Source: an uncultured Bacteroidota bacterium
GTDB lineage: Bacteria; Bacteroidota; Bacteroidia; Bacteroidales; VadinHA17
Direction: 5' to 3'
Assembly (NCBI GenBank): GCA_937864815.1
Contig: CALMJY010000331.1
Span: 1 to 58,458, forward strand
DNA: 58,458 bases
The first letter of the stretch is position 1. Each line of letters starts with the position of its first letter. Below the pieces are notes generated by a model. The model worked only from the letters and a program-made list of their open reading frames with translations. It made no database searches and was not told the DNA's origin. Shown piece by piece: positions 24,596 through 34,538 of the stretch. The position numbers and the translations under genes were made by a program.

Positions 24596-27259
24596 ATGGA
24601 TTATAATTTTCAACAGATCGAGAAAAAATGGCAGAAATACTGGGAGAACAACAAAACCTTTAAAACTCCCGACGACTTAACCAATCCAAAAAAATGCTAT
24701 GTCCTCGATATGTTCCCCTACCCCTCAGGCGCAGGTCTGCATGTGGGACATCCCGAGGGTTATACCGCCACCGATATCTACAGCCGCTACAAAAGGATGA
24801 AAGGATTCAATGTTCTCCACCCTATGGGCTGGGATGCATTCGGTCTTCCCGCAGAACAATATGCAATCCAGACCGGAACCCACCCTTCAATCACAACAAG
24901 GAATAATTGCGATACTTTCAGAAGACAGATAAAGGAACTCGGATTAAGCTACGACTGGGACAGGGAAATAAATACCACCGATCCGAAATACTTCAGGTGG
25001 ACACAATGGATCTTCATCCAGCTTTATAATACCTGGTTCGACAATACTTTGCAGAAAGGCAGACCAATTTCTGACCTGGAGATCCCTGAAAACATAAAGA
25101 AACTAGGAAAAAACGAGGTAGCTAAATACGTAGATTCACTCCGTCTTGCTTACTATGACAATGCACAGGTATGGTGGTGCCCGAGCTGCCGCATTGTTTG
25201 TGCAAACGAGGAGGTACTTAATGACGGATCGCATGAGAAATGCGGTAACAGGGTTGAAAAAAAGAACCTCAGGCAATGGATGCTTAGGATACACCATTAT
25301 GCTGAAAGACTGCTGACAGGATTCGAGAATCTTGACTGGCCTGAAGGCATAAAGGATATGCAGCGTAACTGGATAGGCAGATCAACCGGTGCCGAGGTCG
25401 ATTTCGGCATTCAGGGACTTGATTCAAAGCTTACTGTCTTTACCACACGTCCCGATACTCTTTTCGGGGCAACATACATGGTTATTGCTCCCGAACACAA
25501 GCTTACTGAAATCATTACAACCGATGCATGCAGGGATGAAGTGGAAAAATATGTAAAGGCCACCTCACTTAAATCCGACCTTGACAGGACCGATCTTGCA
25601 AAGGACAAAACCGGAGTATTCACCGGAAGATATGCCATTAACCCTGTAAATAACAAACCCATTCCCATATGGGTTGCTGACTATGTTCTTACCGGCTATG
25701 GAACAGGTGCAATTATGGCTGTTCCTGCCCATGACACCCGTGACTTCGAATTTGCAAAGAAATTCAATCTGCCCATTCTGTGCATACAGGATCCCGATGT
25801 GACTGATAATGATCAGAAAAAGAGGATACTGGAAGGAAACGAATGCTGGACTGAAGATGGGAAATATATCAATTCATCCGATACTTCAACAGGAATCGAC
25901 ATTAATGGTCTTAACAAGGAAGCCGGAATAAAAAAGATTACTGACTGGCTCGAGAAAAAGAATCTTGGAAAAGCTAAAGTAAATTATAAGCTGCGCGACT
26001 GGCTTTTCAGCCGCCAGAGATACTGGGGAGAACCATTCCCTGTAATTCACTGGGAGGATGGAGAGATAACTCTCCTTGAGGAAAAGGAACTCCCTTTGCA
26101 GCTTCCTGAACTGGAAAAATATCTTCCGGGAGAATCGGGTGAATCCCCTCTTGCCAATGCTGACAAATGGCTGCATGTTACTGACAGCAAGGGGCGTAAG
26201 GGAAGACGTGAAACGAATACAATGCCTCAGTGGGCAGGTTCGTGCTGGTACTACCTGCGGTTCATTGATCCCGGAAATGATGAAATGATATTTGATAAGG
26301 TGAAGGAAAAATACTGGATGCCGGTTGACCTTTATATAGGTGGCGCAGAACACGCTGTACTTCACCTGCTTTACAGCCGATTCTGGCATAAAGTCCTTTT
26401 CGATCTCGGTATTGTATCAACTGATGAACCTTATCAGAAGCTCTTCAACCAGGGAATGATACTTGCATTTGCCTATGAATCAGAGACCGGTATGAAAATA
26501 CCTGCCGATCAGGTTCTTGAGCGTGATGGTAAGTTCTATCATAGTGAAAACGGAACTGAACTCAGGCAAATTGTCGCTAAAATGTCCAAGTCGCTCAAGA
26601 ATGTGGTCAATCCTGATGATGTCACTTCAAAATACGGGGCCGATTCATTAAGATTGTACGAGATGTTCATGGGTCCCCTCGATGTAACTAAACCATGGGA
26701 TGACAAGGGCGTTAAAGGGGTTTTCAATTTCCTTGGGAGAACATTCAGATTCTTCGCAAACAGTGAGAATATTTTTACCGGTAATGAGGATCCTGAAATA
26801 CTGAAAGGATTGCATCACCTTATAAAAAAGGTGGAAGGCGACATTGAGAATCTTCGTTTCAATACAGGCATATCAGCCATGATGATCTTTCTGAATCTGG
26901 CCATGAAAAAAGGAAAAGTATCATATGAAACTGCACTCACATTTTCTAAGGTACTGGCTCCGTATGCTCCCCATCTGGCAGAAGAGATCTGGCAGCTTCT
27001 CGGCAACTCCCGGTCACTTACCTATGAACCATGGCCGGCATTTAATGAAGAGTATCTGAAGGAAGATAACTTTGAATATCCTGTATCCTTTAACGGAAAG
27101 ACGCGCTTCAGCATTCTTCTTCCGGTCTCAGCAACAAAGGAAGAAATTATCAGCGCAGTACTGGCCGATGAAAGAGCAGTCAGATGGCTTGACGGAAAAA
27201 CTCCCTCAAATGTTATTGTTGTTCCGAACAGGATTGTCAATGTTGTAATTAAGAATTAA
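24596..27259 (+). CDS. leuS: Leucyl-tRNA synthetase
   Basis: The 887-residue class I enzyme charges tRNA-Leu. Visible are the HIGH-type motif in [17 protein letters not shown], the zinc-binding segment [13 protein letters not shown]...CGNRVEKK, the CP1 editing domain with [19 protein letters not shown] and [15 protein letters not shown], the KMSKS loop in AKMSKSLKN and the C-terminal anticodon domain. The length is normal for Bacteroidota. It is followed after seven bases by the M23 peptidase gene. Confidence 0.98.
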   Translation: MDYNFQQIEKKWQKYWENNKTFKTPDDLTNPKKCYVLDMFPYPSGAGLHVGHPEGYTATDIYSRYKRMKGFNVLHPMGWDAFGLPAEQYAIQTGTHPSITTRNNCDTFRRQIKELGLSYDWDREINTTDPKYFRWTQWIFIQLYNTWFDNTLQKGRPISDLEIPENIKKLGKNEVAKYVDSLRLAYYDNAQVWWCPSCRIVCANEEVLNDGSHEKCGNRVEKKNLRQWMLRIHHYAERLLTGFENLDWPEGIKDMQRNWIGRSTGAEVDFGIQGLDSKLTVFTTRPDTLFGATYMVIAPEHKLTEIITTDACRDEVEKYVKATSLKSDLDRTDLAKDKTGVFTGRYAINPVNNKPIPIWVADYVLTGYGTGAIMAVPAHDTRDFEFAKKFNLPILCIQDPDVTDNDQKKRILEGNECWTEDGKYINSSDTSTGIDINGLNKEAGIKKITDWLEKKNLGKAKVNYKLRDWLFSRQRYWGEPFPVIHWEDGEITLLEEKELPLQLPELEKYLPGESGESPLANADKWLHVTDSKGRKGRRETNTMPQWAGSCWYYLRFIDPGNDEMIFDKVKEKYWMPVDLYIGGAEHAVLHLLYSRFWHKVLFDLGIVSTDEPYQKLFNQGMILAFAYESETGMKIPADQVLERDGKFYHSENGTELRQIVAKMSKSLKNVVNPDDVTSKYGADSLRLYEMFMGPLDVTKPWDDKGVKGVFNFLGRTFRFFANSENIFTGNEDPEILKGLHHLIKKVEGDIENLRFNTGISAMMIFLNLAMKKGKVSYETALTFSKVLAPYAPHLAEEIWQLLGNSRSLTYEPWPAFNEEYLKEDNFEYPVSFNGKTRFSILLPVSATKEEIISAVLADERAVRWLDGKTPSNVIVVPNRIVNVVIKN

Positions 27260-27266
27260 CCGGCTG

Positions 27267-28514
27267 ATGTCAGTCAGAATTCACATCCTGCTTCCTGCAA
27301 TTCTGTTTTTGACACTTTACGCCTGTCAGCCATCAGGTAAAAGTGAACCTGAGGAATTTTCTGTGACTACCGATTCATCAACTATATCGACTTCTGATAC
27401 TGCAACACCGGTCTTTATGTATGGTATCAGATCTGATTCCTTCGATCTTATTCATGGTAAGATTAAACGTAATGGTTTTCTTTCGGAAATTCTGATTCAT
27501 CATGGGGTTACGATGCAGGAAATTGACCAGGCAGTCAGAAATTTCAAATCGGTTTTCGATGTAAGATCAATACGTGCAGGCAATAAATATGTTCTTTTCT
27601 GCGACAGGGACAGTAATGCAAGGGCAAGATATCTTGTTTATGAGCACGATCCGACTACCTGCTATGTGTTCGGTTTCAATGATTCCATATACATAACACC
27701 CTACAGGAAAGAAATTAAGAGTGAAATTAAATATGCTTCAGGTACCATTGAGACTTCATTGTGGGAGGCGATGATGGCCGACAGTCTTCATCCGTCTGTG
27801 GCAATAGATTTATCGGATATATTTGCCTGGACAGTAGATTTTTTCGGACTCCAGAAGGGAGACAAATTTAAAGTCATTTATGAAGAGTTATTTGTAGATG
27901 ATAAATCGCTGGGAACAGGAAAGATTTTCGGTGCACAGTTTTGCTGGTCAGGTGACGTTATCACAGCAATCCCTTTTATTCAGGAAGGAAGAGAGTCATT
28001 TTTTGATATCGACGGAAACAGCCTGAGGAAGGCATTTCTAAAAGCACCCCTCCAATTTTCGAGGATAAGCTCACGGTACTCAGCTTCAAGGATGCATCCG
28101 ATACTTAGAATAAGAAGACCTCATCATGGAGTTGATTATGCAGCCCCGGTTGGCACGCCTGTTCATGCAATAGGTGACGGAAGAATTACTTCAGCCACCA
28201 GGGAGAACGGATCTGGTCTGATGGTAAGAATACAGCATAACAGCGTTTATTCAACCGCATATCTCCACCTTAGCAGATTCGGAAAGGGAGTTTCAGCAGG
28301 CACATACGTTAAGCAGGGTGATGTCATAGGTTATGTTGGAAGCAGCGGACTTTCAACAGGTCCTCACCTGGATTTCAGGTTTTATAAGAATGGCTCACCA
28401 GTTGATCCGCTCAAAGTTGAAGCCCCTCCTGTTGAGCCGGTATCGGAAGAAAACCTTTCGAGATTTGAAGTAAATAAAACGGTGGTGCTGGATTTGTTGG
28501 AGACATTTGATTAG
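27267..28514 (+). CDS. M23 family metallopeptidase lipoprotein
   Basis: The 415-residue lipoprotein (lipobox LYAC) has an N-terminal LysM/OapA-like region and a C-terminal M23 domain of about 130 residues. This domain starts RISSRYSASRMHPILRIRRPHHGVDYAAP with the H-x3-D zinc motif and ends SSGLSTGPHLDFRFYKNG. The usual HxH zinc motif is HLD here, so one ligand is Asp instead of His. The family cleaves peptidoglycan cross-bridges. It is probably co-transcribed with leuS. A heptad repeat begins on the last base of its stop codon. Confidence 0.88.
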   Translation: MSVRIHILLPAILFLTLYACQPSGKSEPEEFSVTTDSSTISTSDTATPVFMYGIRSDSFDLIHGKIKRNGFLSEILIHHGVTMQEIDQAVRNFKSVFDVRSIRAGNKYVLFCDRDSNARARYLVYEHDPTTCYVFGFNDSIYITPYRKEIKSEIKYASGTIETSLWEAMMADSLHPSVAIDLSDIFAWTVDFFGLQKGDKFKVIYEELFVDDKSLGTGKIFGAQFCWSGDVITAIPFIQEGRESFFDIDGNSLRKAFLKAPLQFSRISSRYSASRMHPILRIRRPHHGVDYAAPVGTPVHAIGDGRITSATRENGSGLMVRIQHNSVYSTAYLHLSRFGKGVSAGTYVKQGDVIGYVGSSGLSTGPHLDFRFYKNGSPVDPLKVEAPPVEPVSEENLSRFEVNKTVVLDLLETFD

Positions 28515-28572
28515 GTGCTGGGTGCTGGGTGCTGGGTAGATTATCCAGAACCCAGAACCCAGTACCCAGAAT
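28514..28572. repeat. Inverted pair of heptanucleotide tandem tracts
   Basis: Three copies of GGTGCTG (28514-28534) are followed by a ten-base spacer and four copies of CCAGAAC-like units (28545-28572, with CCAGTAC and CCAGAAT). The two arms are nearly complementary, with two mismatches (potential G-U pairs in RNA) in 20 bases, giving a large hairpin between the convergent M23 and purN genes, possibly a bidirectional terminator. Confidence 0.88.
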
Positions 28573-28588
28573 CTGTAATAATAAAATA

Positions 28589-29170
28589 TCAGGAAAACTC
28601 CGGTAATTTTCTGAGGAGCTCTTCGATTACCCTCGGGAAATGTGCATACTCCAATGCATGTACTTTTTTAGCCAGCGATTCATGATCATCGCCGGGTTCC
28701 ACTATGCATTTTGCCTGAAAAATAATATCCCCCTCGTCGTAATGGTTGTTTACATAATGAATGGTTATTCCTGATTCCTTTTCACCATTTTCAATAACGG
28801 CTTTATGAACAATTTCTCCGTACATGCCTTTTCCGCCATAAGAAGGCAACAAGGCAGGGTGAATATTTATAATCCTTCCTTTATATTTCTCGATTATGTT
28901 TTCGGGTACCAGCCAGAGGAATCCTGCAAGGACAATAAAATCAATTCTCTTTTCAATCAGATAATCAAGGATCTTTCGTGTGTCATAAAAATCATGCCGT
29001 TCGAAAAAAAGAGTTTCCACACCATAGTTCTCAGCACGGTTTAAAACCATTGCATGACGCTTGTTAGAAAGTACAATAGTTACTTTTGCGCTCTTTTGGG
29101 TCGAAAAGTATTTAATTATATTTTCAGCGTTTGTCCCGGATCCTGAGGCAAAAATCGCTATATTCTTCAT
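28589..29170 (-). CDS. purN: Phosphoribosylglycinamide formyltransferase
   Basis: The 193-residue enzyme transfers the formyl group from 10-formyl-tetrahydrofolate to GAR in purine synthesis. It shows the N-terminal IAIFASGSGTNAENI phosphate-binding motif, the catalytic INIHPALLPSYGGKGMYG and the GITIHYVNNHYDEGDIIFQ segment with the active-site Asp. Length is standard. It is divergent from acpP, separated by an AT-rich 182-base region. Confidence 0.96.
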   Translation of the reverse strand: MKNIAIFASGSGTNAENIIKYFSTQKSAKVTIVLSNKRHAMVLNRAENYGVETLFFERHDFYDTRKILDYLIEKRIDFIVLAGFLWLVPENIIEKYKGRIINIHPALLPSYGGKGMYGEIVHKAVIENGEKESGITIHYVNNHYDEGDIIFQAKCIVEPGDDHESLAKKVHALEYAHFPRVIEELLRKLPEFS

Positions 29171-29352
29171 ATAGTGATAATTATATTATTGGTGTTATTT
29201 ATGTAACAATTAATCAAAATGCTATTATAATACTGATTATCTTTGACTTAAATTAAATGTCAAATAAAAATATATCAAATCTCTTGAAAAATATAGTACA
29301 AATATATTTCTTTGCATGGTTCAAAAATTAATATTAATTAAATTTTACAATT

Positions 29353-29589
29353 ATGTCGGACATTGCCACAAGAGTAAAGGAAATTATAGTAGACAAACTT
29401 GGAGTTGATGCAGCAGAAGTAACTCCTGAAGCAAGTTTTACTAATGATTTGGGTGCAGACTCTCTTGATACCGTAGAGTTGATCATGGAGTTCGAGAAAG
29501 AATTCAATATCGGAATTCCCGATGACCAGGCAGAAACCATAAGCACTGTTGGTGACGCAATAAAGTACATTGAGGAAAATGCAAAGTAA
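29353..29589 (+). CDS. acpP: Acyl carrier protein
   Basis: The 78-residue acidic protein carries the phosphopantetheine attachment motif [11 protein letters not shown] with Ser at about 37. It carries acyl chains during type II fatty acid synthesis in the cytoplasm. fabF follows 23 bases later, then rnc, the usual order in Bacteroidota. The upstream region is AT-rich and probably holds a strong promoter. Confidence 0.98.
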   Translation: MSDIATRVKEIIVDKLGVDAAEVTPEASFTNDLGADSLDTVELIMEFEKEFNIGIPDDQAETISTVGDAIKYIEENAK

Positions 29590-29612
29590 TTTGCATTTAT
29601 AAAAATCCATTT

Positions 29613-30860
29613 ATGAGAAGAGTTGTAGTTACGGGGATTGGAGCATTGACTCCACTGGGTAATAATTTGCAGGAATATTGGGAAGGACTAAAGAATGGTG
29701 TTAGCGGTGCTAACATGATCACCTATTTTAACACTGAAAAGTTCAAGACGAAATTCGCCTGTGAATTAAAGAATTACGACTCCTCAAAGTATTTCGACAG
29801 AAAAGAGGTTAATAAGCTCGACTTGTACTCTCAGTATGCCATGATCACCACAGATGAAGCTATAATCGATTCGGGACTAAACCTTGAGAAAGTCGATAAG
29901 GACCGGGTTGGTGTGATCTGGGCATCTGGCATTGGAGGTCTGGAAACCTTTTTTCTTGCCATTAAAAGCCATGTTCTTGGTGATGGAACGCCTCGTTTCA
30001 GCCCGTTCTTTATTCCCAAGATGATCGGAGACATCGCCGCAGGTGTTATTTCTATCAAATATGGCTTCAGGGGACCAAATTTCGGTACTGTTTCAGCATG
30101 CGCCTCCTCTACAAATTCAATCATTGATGCAATAAACTATATCCGCTGGGGAAAAGCCGAAATATTCATTACCGGTGGATCTGAAGCATGTGTCAATGAA
30201 CCAGGAATAGGAGGTTTCAATGCACTTCAGGCTCTTTCCACAAGAAATGAAGAATTCAGTACCGCATCACGCCCATTTGATAAGACACGTGATGGATTCG
30301 TCCTTGGCGAAGGATCCGGTACTCTAATTGTTGAAGAATATGAGCACGCTAAAGCCAGAGGAGCAAAAATATATGCTGAACTTGTCGGGACCGGTCTGAC
30401 TGCCGACGCCTTTCATATGACAGCTCCCCATCCTGAAGGCCTGGGCGCCAGGAATGTTATGAAACTTGCTGTTGAGGATGCAGGTATAAGGCTGGAAGAT
30501 GTTGATTATATTAATGTTCACGGTACTTCAACTCCGCTGGGAGATATTTCTGAAACCAAAGCAATTATCGATGTCTTCGGCGAACACGCATATAAGCTGA
30601 ATATCAGCTCGACAAAATCAATGACAGGTCACCTTCTCGGAGCAACCGGTGCAATTGAAGCTATCGCCTCTATAATGGCTGTTAAGTATGATATAGTGCC
30701 TCCTACAATCAATTTCAAGGTACCTGATACCGATATTGATCAGAATCTCAATTTAACTCTCAATAAGGCACAGAACAGAAAGGTGAATTACGCCATCAGC
30801 AATACATTTGGTTTTGGCGGACACAATGCTTCTGTTGTCATCAAAAAAGCTGAAATATAG
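29613..30860 (+). CDS. fabF: 3-oxoacyl-ACP synthase II
   Basis: The 415-residue condensing enzyme elongates acyl-ACP with malonyl-ACP. The Cys-His-His triad is visible in VSACASSTNS, NVHGTSTPLGD and KSMTGHLLGATG. It follows acpP closely, and its stop codon overlaps the GTG start of rnc by one base (TAGTG). Confidence 0.98.
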   Translation: MRRVVVTGIGALTPLGNNLQEYWEGLKNGVSGANMITYFNTEKFKTKFACELKNYDSSKYFDRKEVNKLDLYSQYAMITTDEAIIDSGLNLEKVDKDRVGVIWASGIGGLETFFLAIKSHVLGDGTPRFSPFFIPKMIGDIAAGVISIKYGFRGPNFGTVSACASSTNSIIDAINYIRWGKAEIFITGGSEACVNEPGIGGFNALQALSTRNEEFSTASRPFDKTRDGFVLGEGSGTLIVEEYEHAKARGAKIYAELVGTGLTADAFHMTAPHPEGLGARNVMKLAVEDAGIRLEDVDYINVHGTSTPLGDISETKAIIDVFGEHAYKLNISSTKSMTGHLLGATGAIEAIASIMAVKYDIVPPTINFKVPDTDIDQNLNLTLNKAQNRKVNYAISNTFGFGGHNASVVIKKAEI

Positions 30861-31600
30861 TGTCATTATTCCGCAGGAGAATAAATGGTACATACATTCT
30901 TGATAAACATGAGTTCAGCTCTCGTTTAAAAAAGATTTTCGGGTTCAGACCTGGAAACCTTAAGCTTTATGAAGTTGCATTCATACACCGTTCGGCAACT
31001 TTCTCTCTACCAGATGGTAATAAAATTAATAATGAAAGACTTGAATATCTGGGTGATGCCGTTTTAAGCGCAATCCTTTCAGATTTTCTTTTCGAAAAAT
31101 TTCCGGATGCCAGTGAAGGATTCATGACCAAGATCAGATCGCGGATAGTCAACAGGGAAATTCTGAATCAGCTTGCTGTTTCCATGGGGATTAATAAAAT
31201 TCTGATAAGTAATGTAAATTCAATTCACCCTACCAAAAACCTATATGGGGATGCTCTTGAGGCTCTTATCGGATCAGTATTTCTTGATAAAGGATTTAAA
31301 AAAACAAAGAAAATCTTTATAAAAAACATTCTGAACAAATACCTCGACCTGGAAACAATTATCAGTACCGATACCGATTATAAGAGTCTTGTATTTGAAT
31401 GGGTTCAAAAGAACAAATCAAATCTTATTTTCACATATAACGAAGAATATGATTTTAATATGAAAAAATCAGTATTCTCAACCACTCTGATAATTGACAG
31501 GCAGGAGATGGGTGTCGGTCAGGGTTCTTCCAAAAAAGAAGCGGAACAGGAAGCTGCAAGCCAGGCCTGGAAAAGACTTAAAGATAATTATTCCATTTAG
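30860..31600 (+). CDS. rnc: Ribonuclease III
   Basis: The 246-residue endonuclease cuts double-stranded RNA in rRNA and mRNA processing. The signature NERLEYLGDAVLSAI (catalytic Glu and Asp) is in the first half, and the C-terminal double-stranded RNA-binding domain ends QGSSKKEAEQEAASQAWKRL. The start is a GTG overlapping the fabF stop by one base, which implies translational coupling. Confidence 0.97.
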   Translation: MSLFRRRINGTYILDKHEFSSRLKKIFGFRPGNLKLYEVAFIHRSATFSLPDGNKINNERLEYLGDAVLSAILSDFLFEKFPDASEGFMTKIRSRIVNREILNQLAVSMGINKILISNVNSIHPTKNLYGDALEALIGSVFLDKGFKKTKKIFIKNILNKYLDLETIISTDTDYKSLVFEWVQKNKSNLIFTYNEEYDFNMKKSVFSTTLIIDRQEMGVGQGSSKKEAEQEAASQAWKRLKDNYSI

Positions 31601-31649
31601 GAAAAAAATCTCTTTTTTTTTACTTAACTTTATCATTTGTGGCCTGTAA

Positions 31650-32093
31650 ATGATTAAGAGCATACAAAAAGTAAAACGGATTCAGCTGAATGTCGAGAAC
31701 AATGATAAAATGTTCCTTTACGGGATAGTCTCAGCTGAACCTGATTATAAGCTTTCACTGGCTTTGAATAAGAAAATGGGGATTTCACTTAAAAATATAT
31801 CACCTGTTAACCTGTCAGATGACTCAGGCAATGAAATAAGTTTCAGCAGATTTTCATATATTAATCACTCTGTTGATATTCAATATAGCCTTATTTCAAA
31901 CAGATCCTCGAAACAATACCTGCTTAAAAAACTTAAAAATATCGATTATATCTTCCAGGTTCATTACACGGGAAGTGATGACCATAATTCAAATGTCACA
32001 TCTCTTCTCAGAGAAACTGATGCTGTTAACGCAGTTTTTATTATAGACCCAGCGATCTTAAATGATAAAAATTTACAATACATTATACAGTAG
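31650..32093 (+). CDS. IPExxxVDY family protein
   Basis: The 147-residue protein matches the remembered pattern of the small IPExxxVDY family, found in Bacteroidota next to rnc: an N-terminal DYKLSLALNKKMGISL segment, a middle FSRFSYINHSVDIQY and KYLLKKLKNIDYIFQVHY-like helix. Function is unknown. In many relatives the next gene is pyk, but here a PH-like membrane protein follows after three bases. No signal or membrane segment. Confidence 0.75.
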   Translation: MIKSIQKVKRIQLNVENNDKMFLYGIVSAEPDYKLSLALNKKMGISLKNISPVNLSDDSGNEISFSRFSYINHSVDIQYSLISNRSSKQYLLKKLKNIDYIFQVHYTGSDDHNSNVTSLLRETDAVNAVFIIDPAILNDKNLQYIIQ

Positions 32094-32096
32094 ATT

Positions 32097-32588
32097 ATGG
32101 AACAACTGTATTTCAACCTGTCGGAAGAGGAATTTACAAAAGGCCGGAAAATTCTGTTGTGGGTTTTCGCCGGACTTTTCTTTATTGGCGGTATGTATGT
32201 GGTCACAGCAAAACCTCTTTTCGGTCATGCAAGTATCCCGCCTGTGCTTGCAACCGCACCTTTTGGTATTTGTTTAATTGTATCGGTGTTTGCTGCACTG
32301 GCATCAATTAAAAGAAAAGACCTTTTCTTCCTTATTGATTACGGGAAGATTGAATTCAGATATGGACTACTGAATCCAAAAAGACACTCATATGAATGGA
32401 TTGAAATCAAGGAAATGGTAATGCCTCATAAACAGCGAAAAGTGAAGCTCAATCTTACCAACGGGAATTCCTATATTATTGACCTTAACTATCTGCAGAG
32501 AAAGAAATCAACCTTGATAAGAAAACATATCTATAAATTAGCAGTGGAAAAGAACATTCCCATTATCAAAGTACAGTCACTTAAATAA
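32097..32588 (+). CDS. Small membrane protein with PH-like domain
   Basis: The 163-residue protein has two predicted transmembrane helices (about 18-38 and 52-70) followed by a cytoplasmic part of strands, including IEFRYGLLNPKRHSYEWIEIKEMV, that resembles bacterial PH-like domains. It starts three bases after the preceding stop, so it is in the acpP-fabF-rnc operon, and a strong terminator follows. Role unknown. Confidence 0.7.
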   Translation: MEQLYFNLSEEEFTKGRKILLWVFAGLFFIGGMYVVTAKPLFGHASIPPVLATAPFGICLIVSVFAALASIKRKDLFFLIDYGKIEFRYGLLNPKRHSYEWIEIKEMVMPHKQRKVKLNLTNGNSYIIDLNYLQRKKSTLIRKHIYKLAVEKNIPIIKVQSLK

Positions 32589-32620
32589 ACATACCCTCTA
32601 ACTACATATCTAAAAAAGAA

Positions 32621-32656
32621 GAGAGGCTGATGATGATTGTCAGCCTCTCATTTTTT
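32621..32656 (+). terminator. Rho-independent terminator of the acpP-fabF-rnc operon
   Basis: A 10-base stem, GAGAGGCTGA with TCAGCCTCTC, a nine-base loop and the run ATTTTTTG follow the PH-like gene by about 30 bases. Confidence 0.88.
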
Positions 32657-32915
32657 GATAACCCTAAAACTAACCTAACCTATGAAAAAAACCTCTGTTA
32701 TATTATTTACAAATACTGTGCCAAACACTTTTCAAAAGTAAATCATAAATACAAACAAACAAAACATTTCACTCCAATTGCTTGATAATTAACATCATTT
32801 TAATGATTTGTTAAAGGATTTTATTTTTAATGTCTTGTGGATAATGTCCGGATTATGTAATACAGATCCAGGTGTTAAAGAAGGTTAAAGAATGTGAAAT
32901 TTAAATAGTTACCAG
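32657..32915 (+). other. Leader region with a possible 19-residue peptide
   Basis: After the terminator comes an unusual AACCCTAAAACTAACCTAAC run directly before an ATG at 32682. It opens a short frame, MKKTSVILFTNTVPNTFQK, ending at 32741. No ribosome-binding site is obvious and no homologue is known to me, so it may be a chance frame or a small leader. The rest is AT-rich upstream DNA of the histidine kinase gene. Confidence 0.25.
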
Positions 32916-32923
32916 TACTTTTG
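32916..32923 (+). promoter_or_regulatory. -7 promoter element TACTTTTG for the kinase gene
   Basis: TACTTTTG matches TAnnTTTG and ends seven bases before the ATG of the histidine kinase gene, so the mRNA is likely to be nearly leaderless. A good -33 TTTG is not visible. Confidence 0.6.
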
Positions 32924-32930
32924 TAGACCT

Positions 32931-34487
32931 ATGAAGCGGAAATACATTGTACTGCTGGCGATCTTCTTTTTTCTGGCTATTTCAGGACTGATTCTTATTC
33001 AAATATCCTGGATAAGAAATGCAATCGCGATTACCGATCAGCAATTCAGGTACATGGCAAATAAAGCATTGGAATCGGTTGTCCTCGACCTCGAAGAAAA
33101 AGAACTTATTGAATCAATAGTTGAGGAAATAGAACCTGCATCATCTGATTCAGTTACCGTGATAGTTCCGGCTAATTCTCCTTTTGCAAGGAAACTTCAG
33201 GGATTTCATCCAAATGCCACTCTGGATAACAAATACGGTCTCAATACCACTGATGAAACAGTATCAATAACAAGCTCAGGACATAAAATTTTCATAGCAT
33301 CGGAGAACATTTCTCCTTATTCCTCCGGTGAAATAAATGAACCATCACCTCAGGTAATGCATTCCGAAATAAAAGGAAGAGTAAGCAACAAAATAATCTT
33401 TCTTGAAAATCTGATGGAGAAAGTCCTCCGGAATACTCCTGATATAAGAGACAGGATAAATCCTGAAGATATACAAAAAAGGTTACGTGCTGCTTTGAAT
33501 AATGTTGAGATCTACCTTGATTTTGAGTTTTCCATTCGGTCCGGACGGCTAGGAACGATCTGGAAAACACCTGGATTCACCGACAAACCCGGAACAAATA
33601 AATTCATTATTCAGCTTTTCCCCAATGACCCTGTTCCAAGCCAGAATCAGATCGTTCTCTATTGCCTTCAGGAACAACAGTACAAACTTGCAAAAATCGG
33701 AAATCTCGGCTTTTTTTCTATGTTATTCACATTGCTTCTGATTCTTCTGTCCACAGGTACCTTCATTGTGATCTTCCGGCAAAAAAAGATCTCTGAGATA
33801 AGGAATGATTTTATCAATAATATGACTCATGAGCTGAAAACACCAATTTCAACAATCTCACTTGCTTCCCAGATGCTTGCCGACAATTCAATTCCTGAAA
33901 AGGATAAAAATACTGAAGGTCTTGCAAAAATTATATCGGATGAAAGTACCCGTCTTAAATATCAGGTTGAGAAGGTTCTTCAGATGGCTATCTTTGAAAA
34001 GGTCAGGATGAAGCTTAACAAGGTTGATATTGACATGCATTCGCTTCTGAATAAGACAATAAACAATTTTAACCTTCAGATAAGGAATTGTAATGGTACT
34101 ATTAAAAAAGAATTTCAGGCAACTAATGCACTGGTGGTTGCTGATGAAGTCCATATCAACAACGCAATTTCAAATCTTATTGATAATGCAATTAAGTATT
34201 CAAAGGATAAACCGGATATCCTTATCGCAACACAAAATTACAGCAAGGGAATTGAAATTTCAGTGACTGATTATGGTATTGGCATCAGTAAGGAAAACCT
34301 CAACAGAATATTTGAGAAGTTTTACAGGGTCCCTTCCGGAAATGTCCACAATGTAAAAGGATTCGGCCTTGGCCTTAGCTATGTACTCAAAATAATTGAA
34401 GAACATAATGGAGAAATTAAGGTGGAAAGCAATCTGAATAAAGGGACAAAATTTGTCATATACCTGCCTCAGAACGGAACAAAATAA
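32931..34487 (+). CDS. rprX: Sensor histidine kinase, RprX-like
   Basis: The 518-residue sensor has an N-terminal transmembrane helix, a periplasmic domain of about 230 residues, a second helix (about 262-285), a HisKA domain with the phospho-acceptor His in NMTHELKTPIS (about residue 300) and a HATPase domain with the N box (NLIDNAIKY), DYGIGI, and GFGLGLSYV. Length and layout match Bacteroides RprX. It phosphorylates the response regulator encoded 51 bases downstream. The signal is unknown; in Bacteroides the pair affects envelope-related and tetracycline-linked gene expression. Symbol is by similarity only. Confidence 0.85.
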   Translation: MKRKYIVLLAIFFFLAISGLILIQISWIRNAIAITDQQFRYMANKALESVVLDLEEKELIESIVEEIEPASSDSVTVIVPANSPFARKLQGFHPNATLDNKYGLNTTDETVSITSSGHKIFIASENISPYSSGEINEPSPQVMHSEIKGRVSNKIIFLENLMEKVLRNTPDIRDRINPEDIQKRLRAALNNVEIYLDFEFSIRSGRLGTIWKTPGFTDKPGTNKFIIQLFPNDPVPSQNQIVLYCLQEQQYKLAKIGNLGFFSMLFTLLLILLSTGTFIVIFRQKKISEIRNDFINNMTHELKTPISTISLASQMLADNSIPEKDKNTEGLAKIISDESTRLKYQVEKVLQMAIFEKVRMKLNKVDIDMHSLLNKTINNFNLQIRNCNGTIKKEFQATNALVVADEVHINNAISNLIDNAIKYSKDKPDILIATQNYSKGIEISVTDYGIGISKENLNRIFEKFYRVPSGNVHNVKGFGLGLSYVLKIIEEHNGEIKVESNLNKGTKFVIYLPQNGTK

Positions 34488-34538
34488 TGATGAACATCGA
34501 GATAGTTGTATTTTTTAAAATAATTTATACATAAACCA

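Noticed and set aside
28514-28572. CRISPR array
   Set aside because: Units are seven bases with no unique spacers; no cas genes are near.
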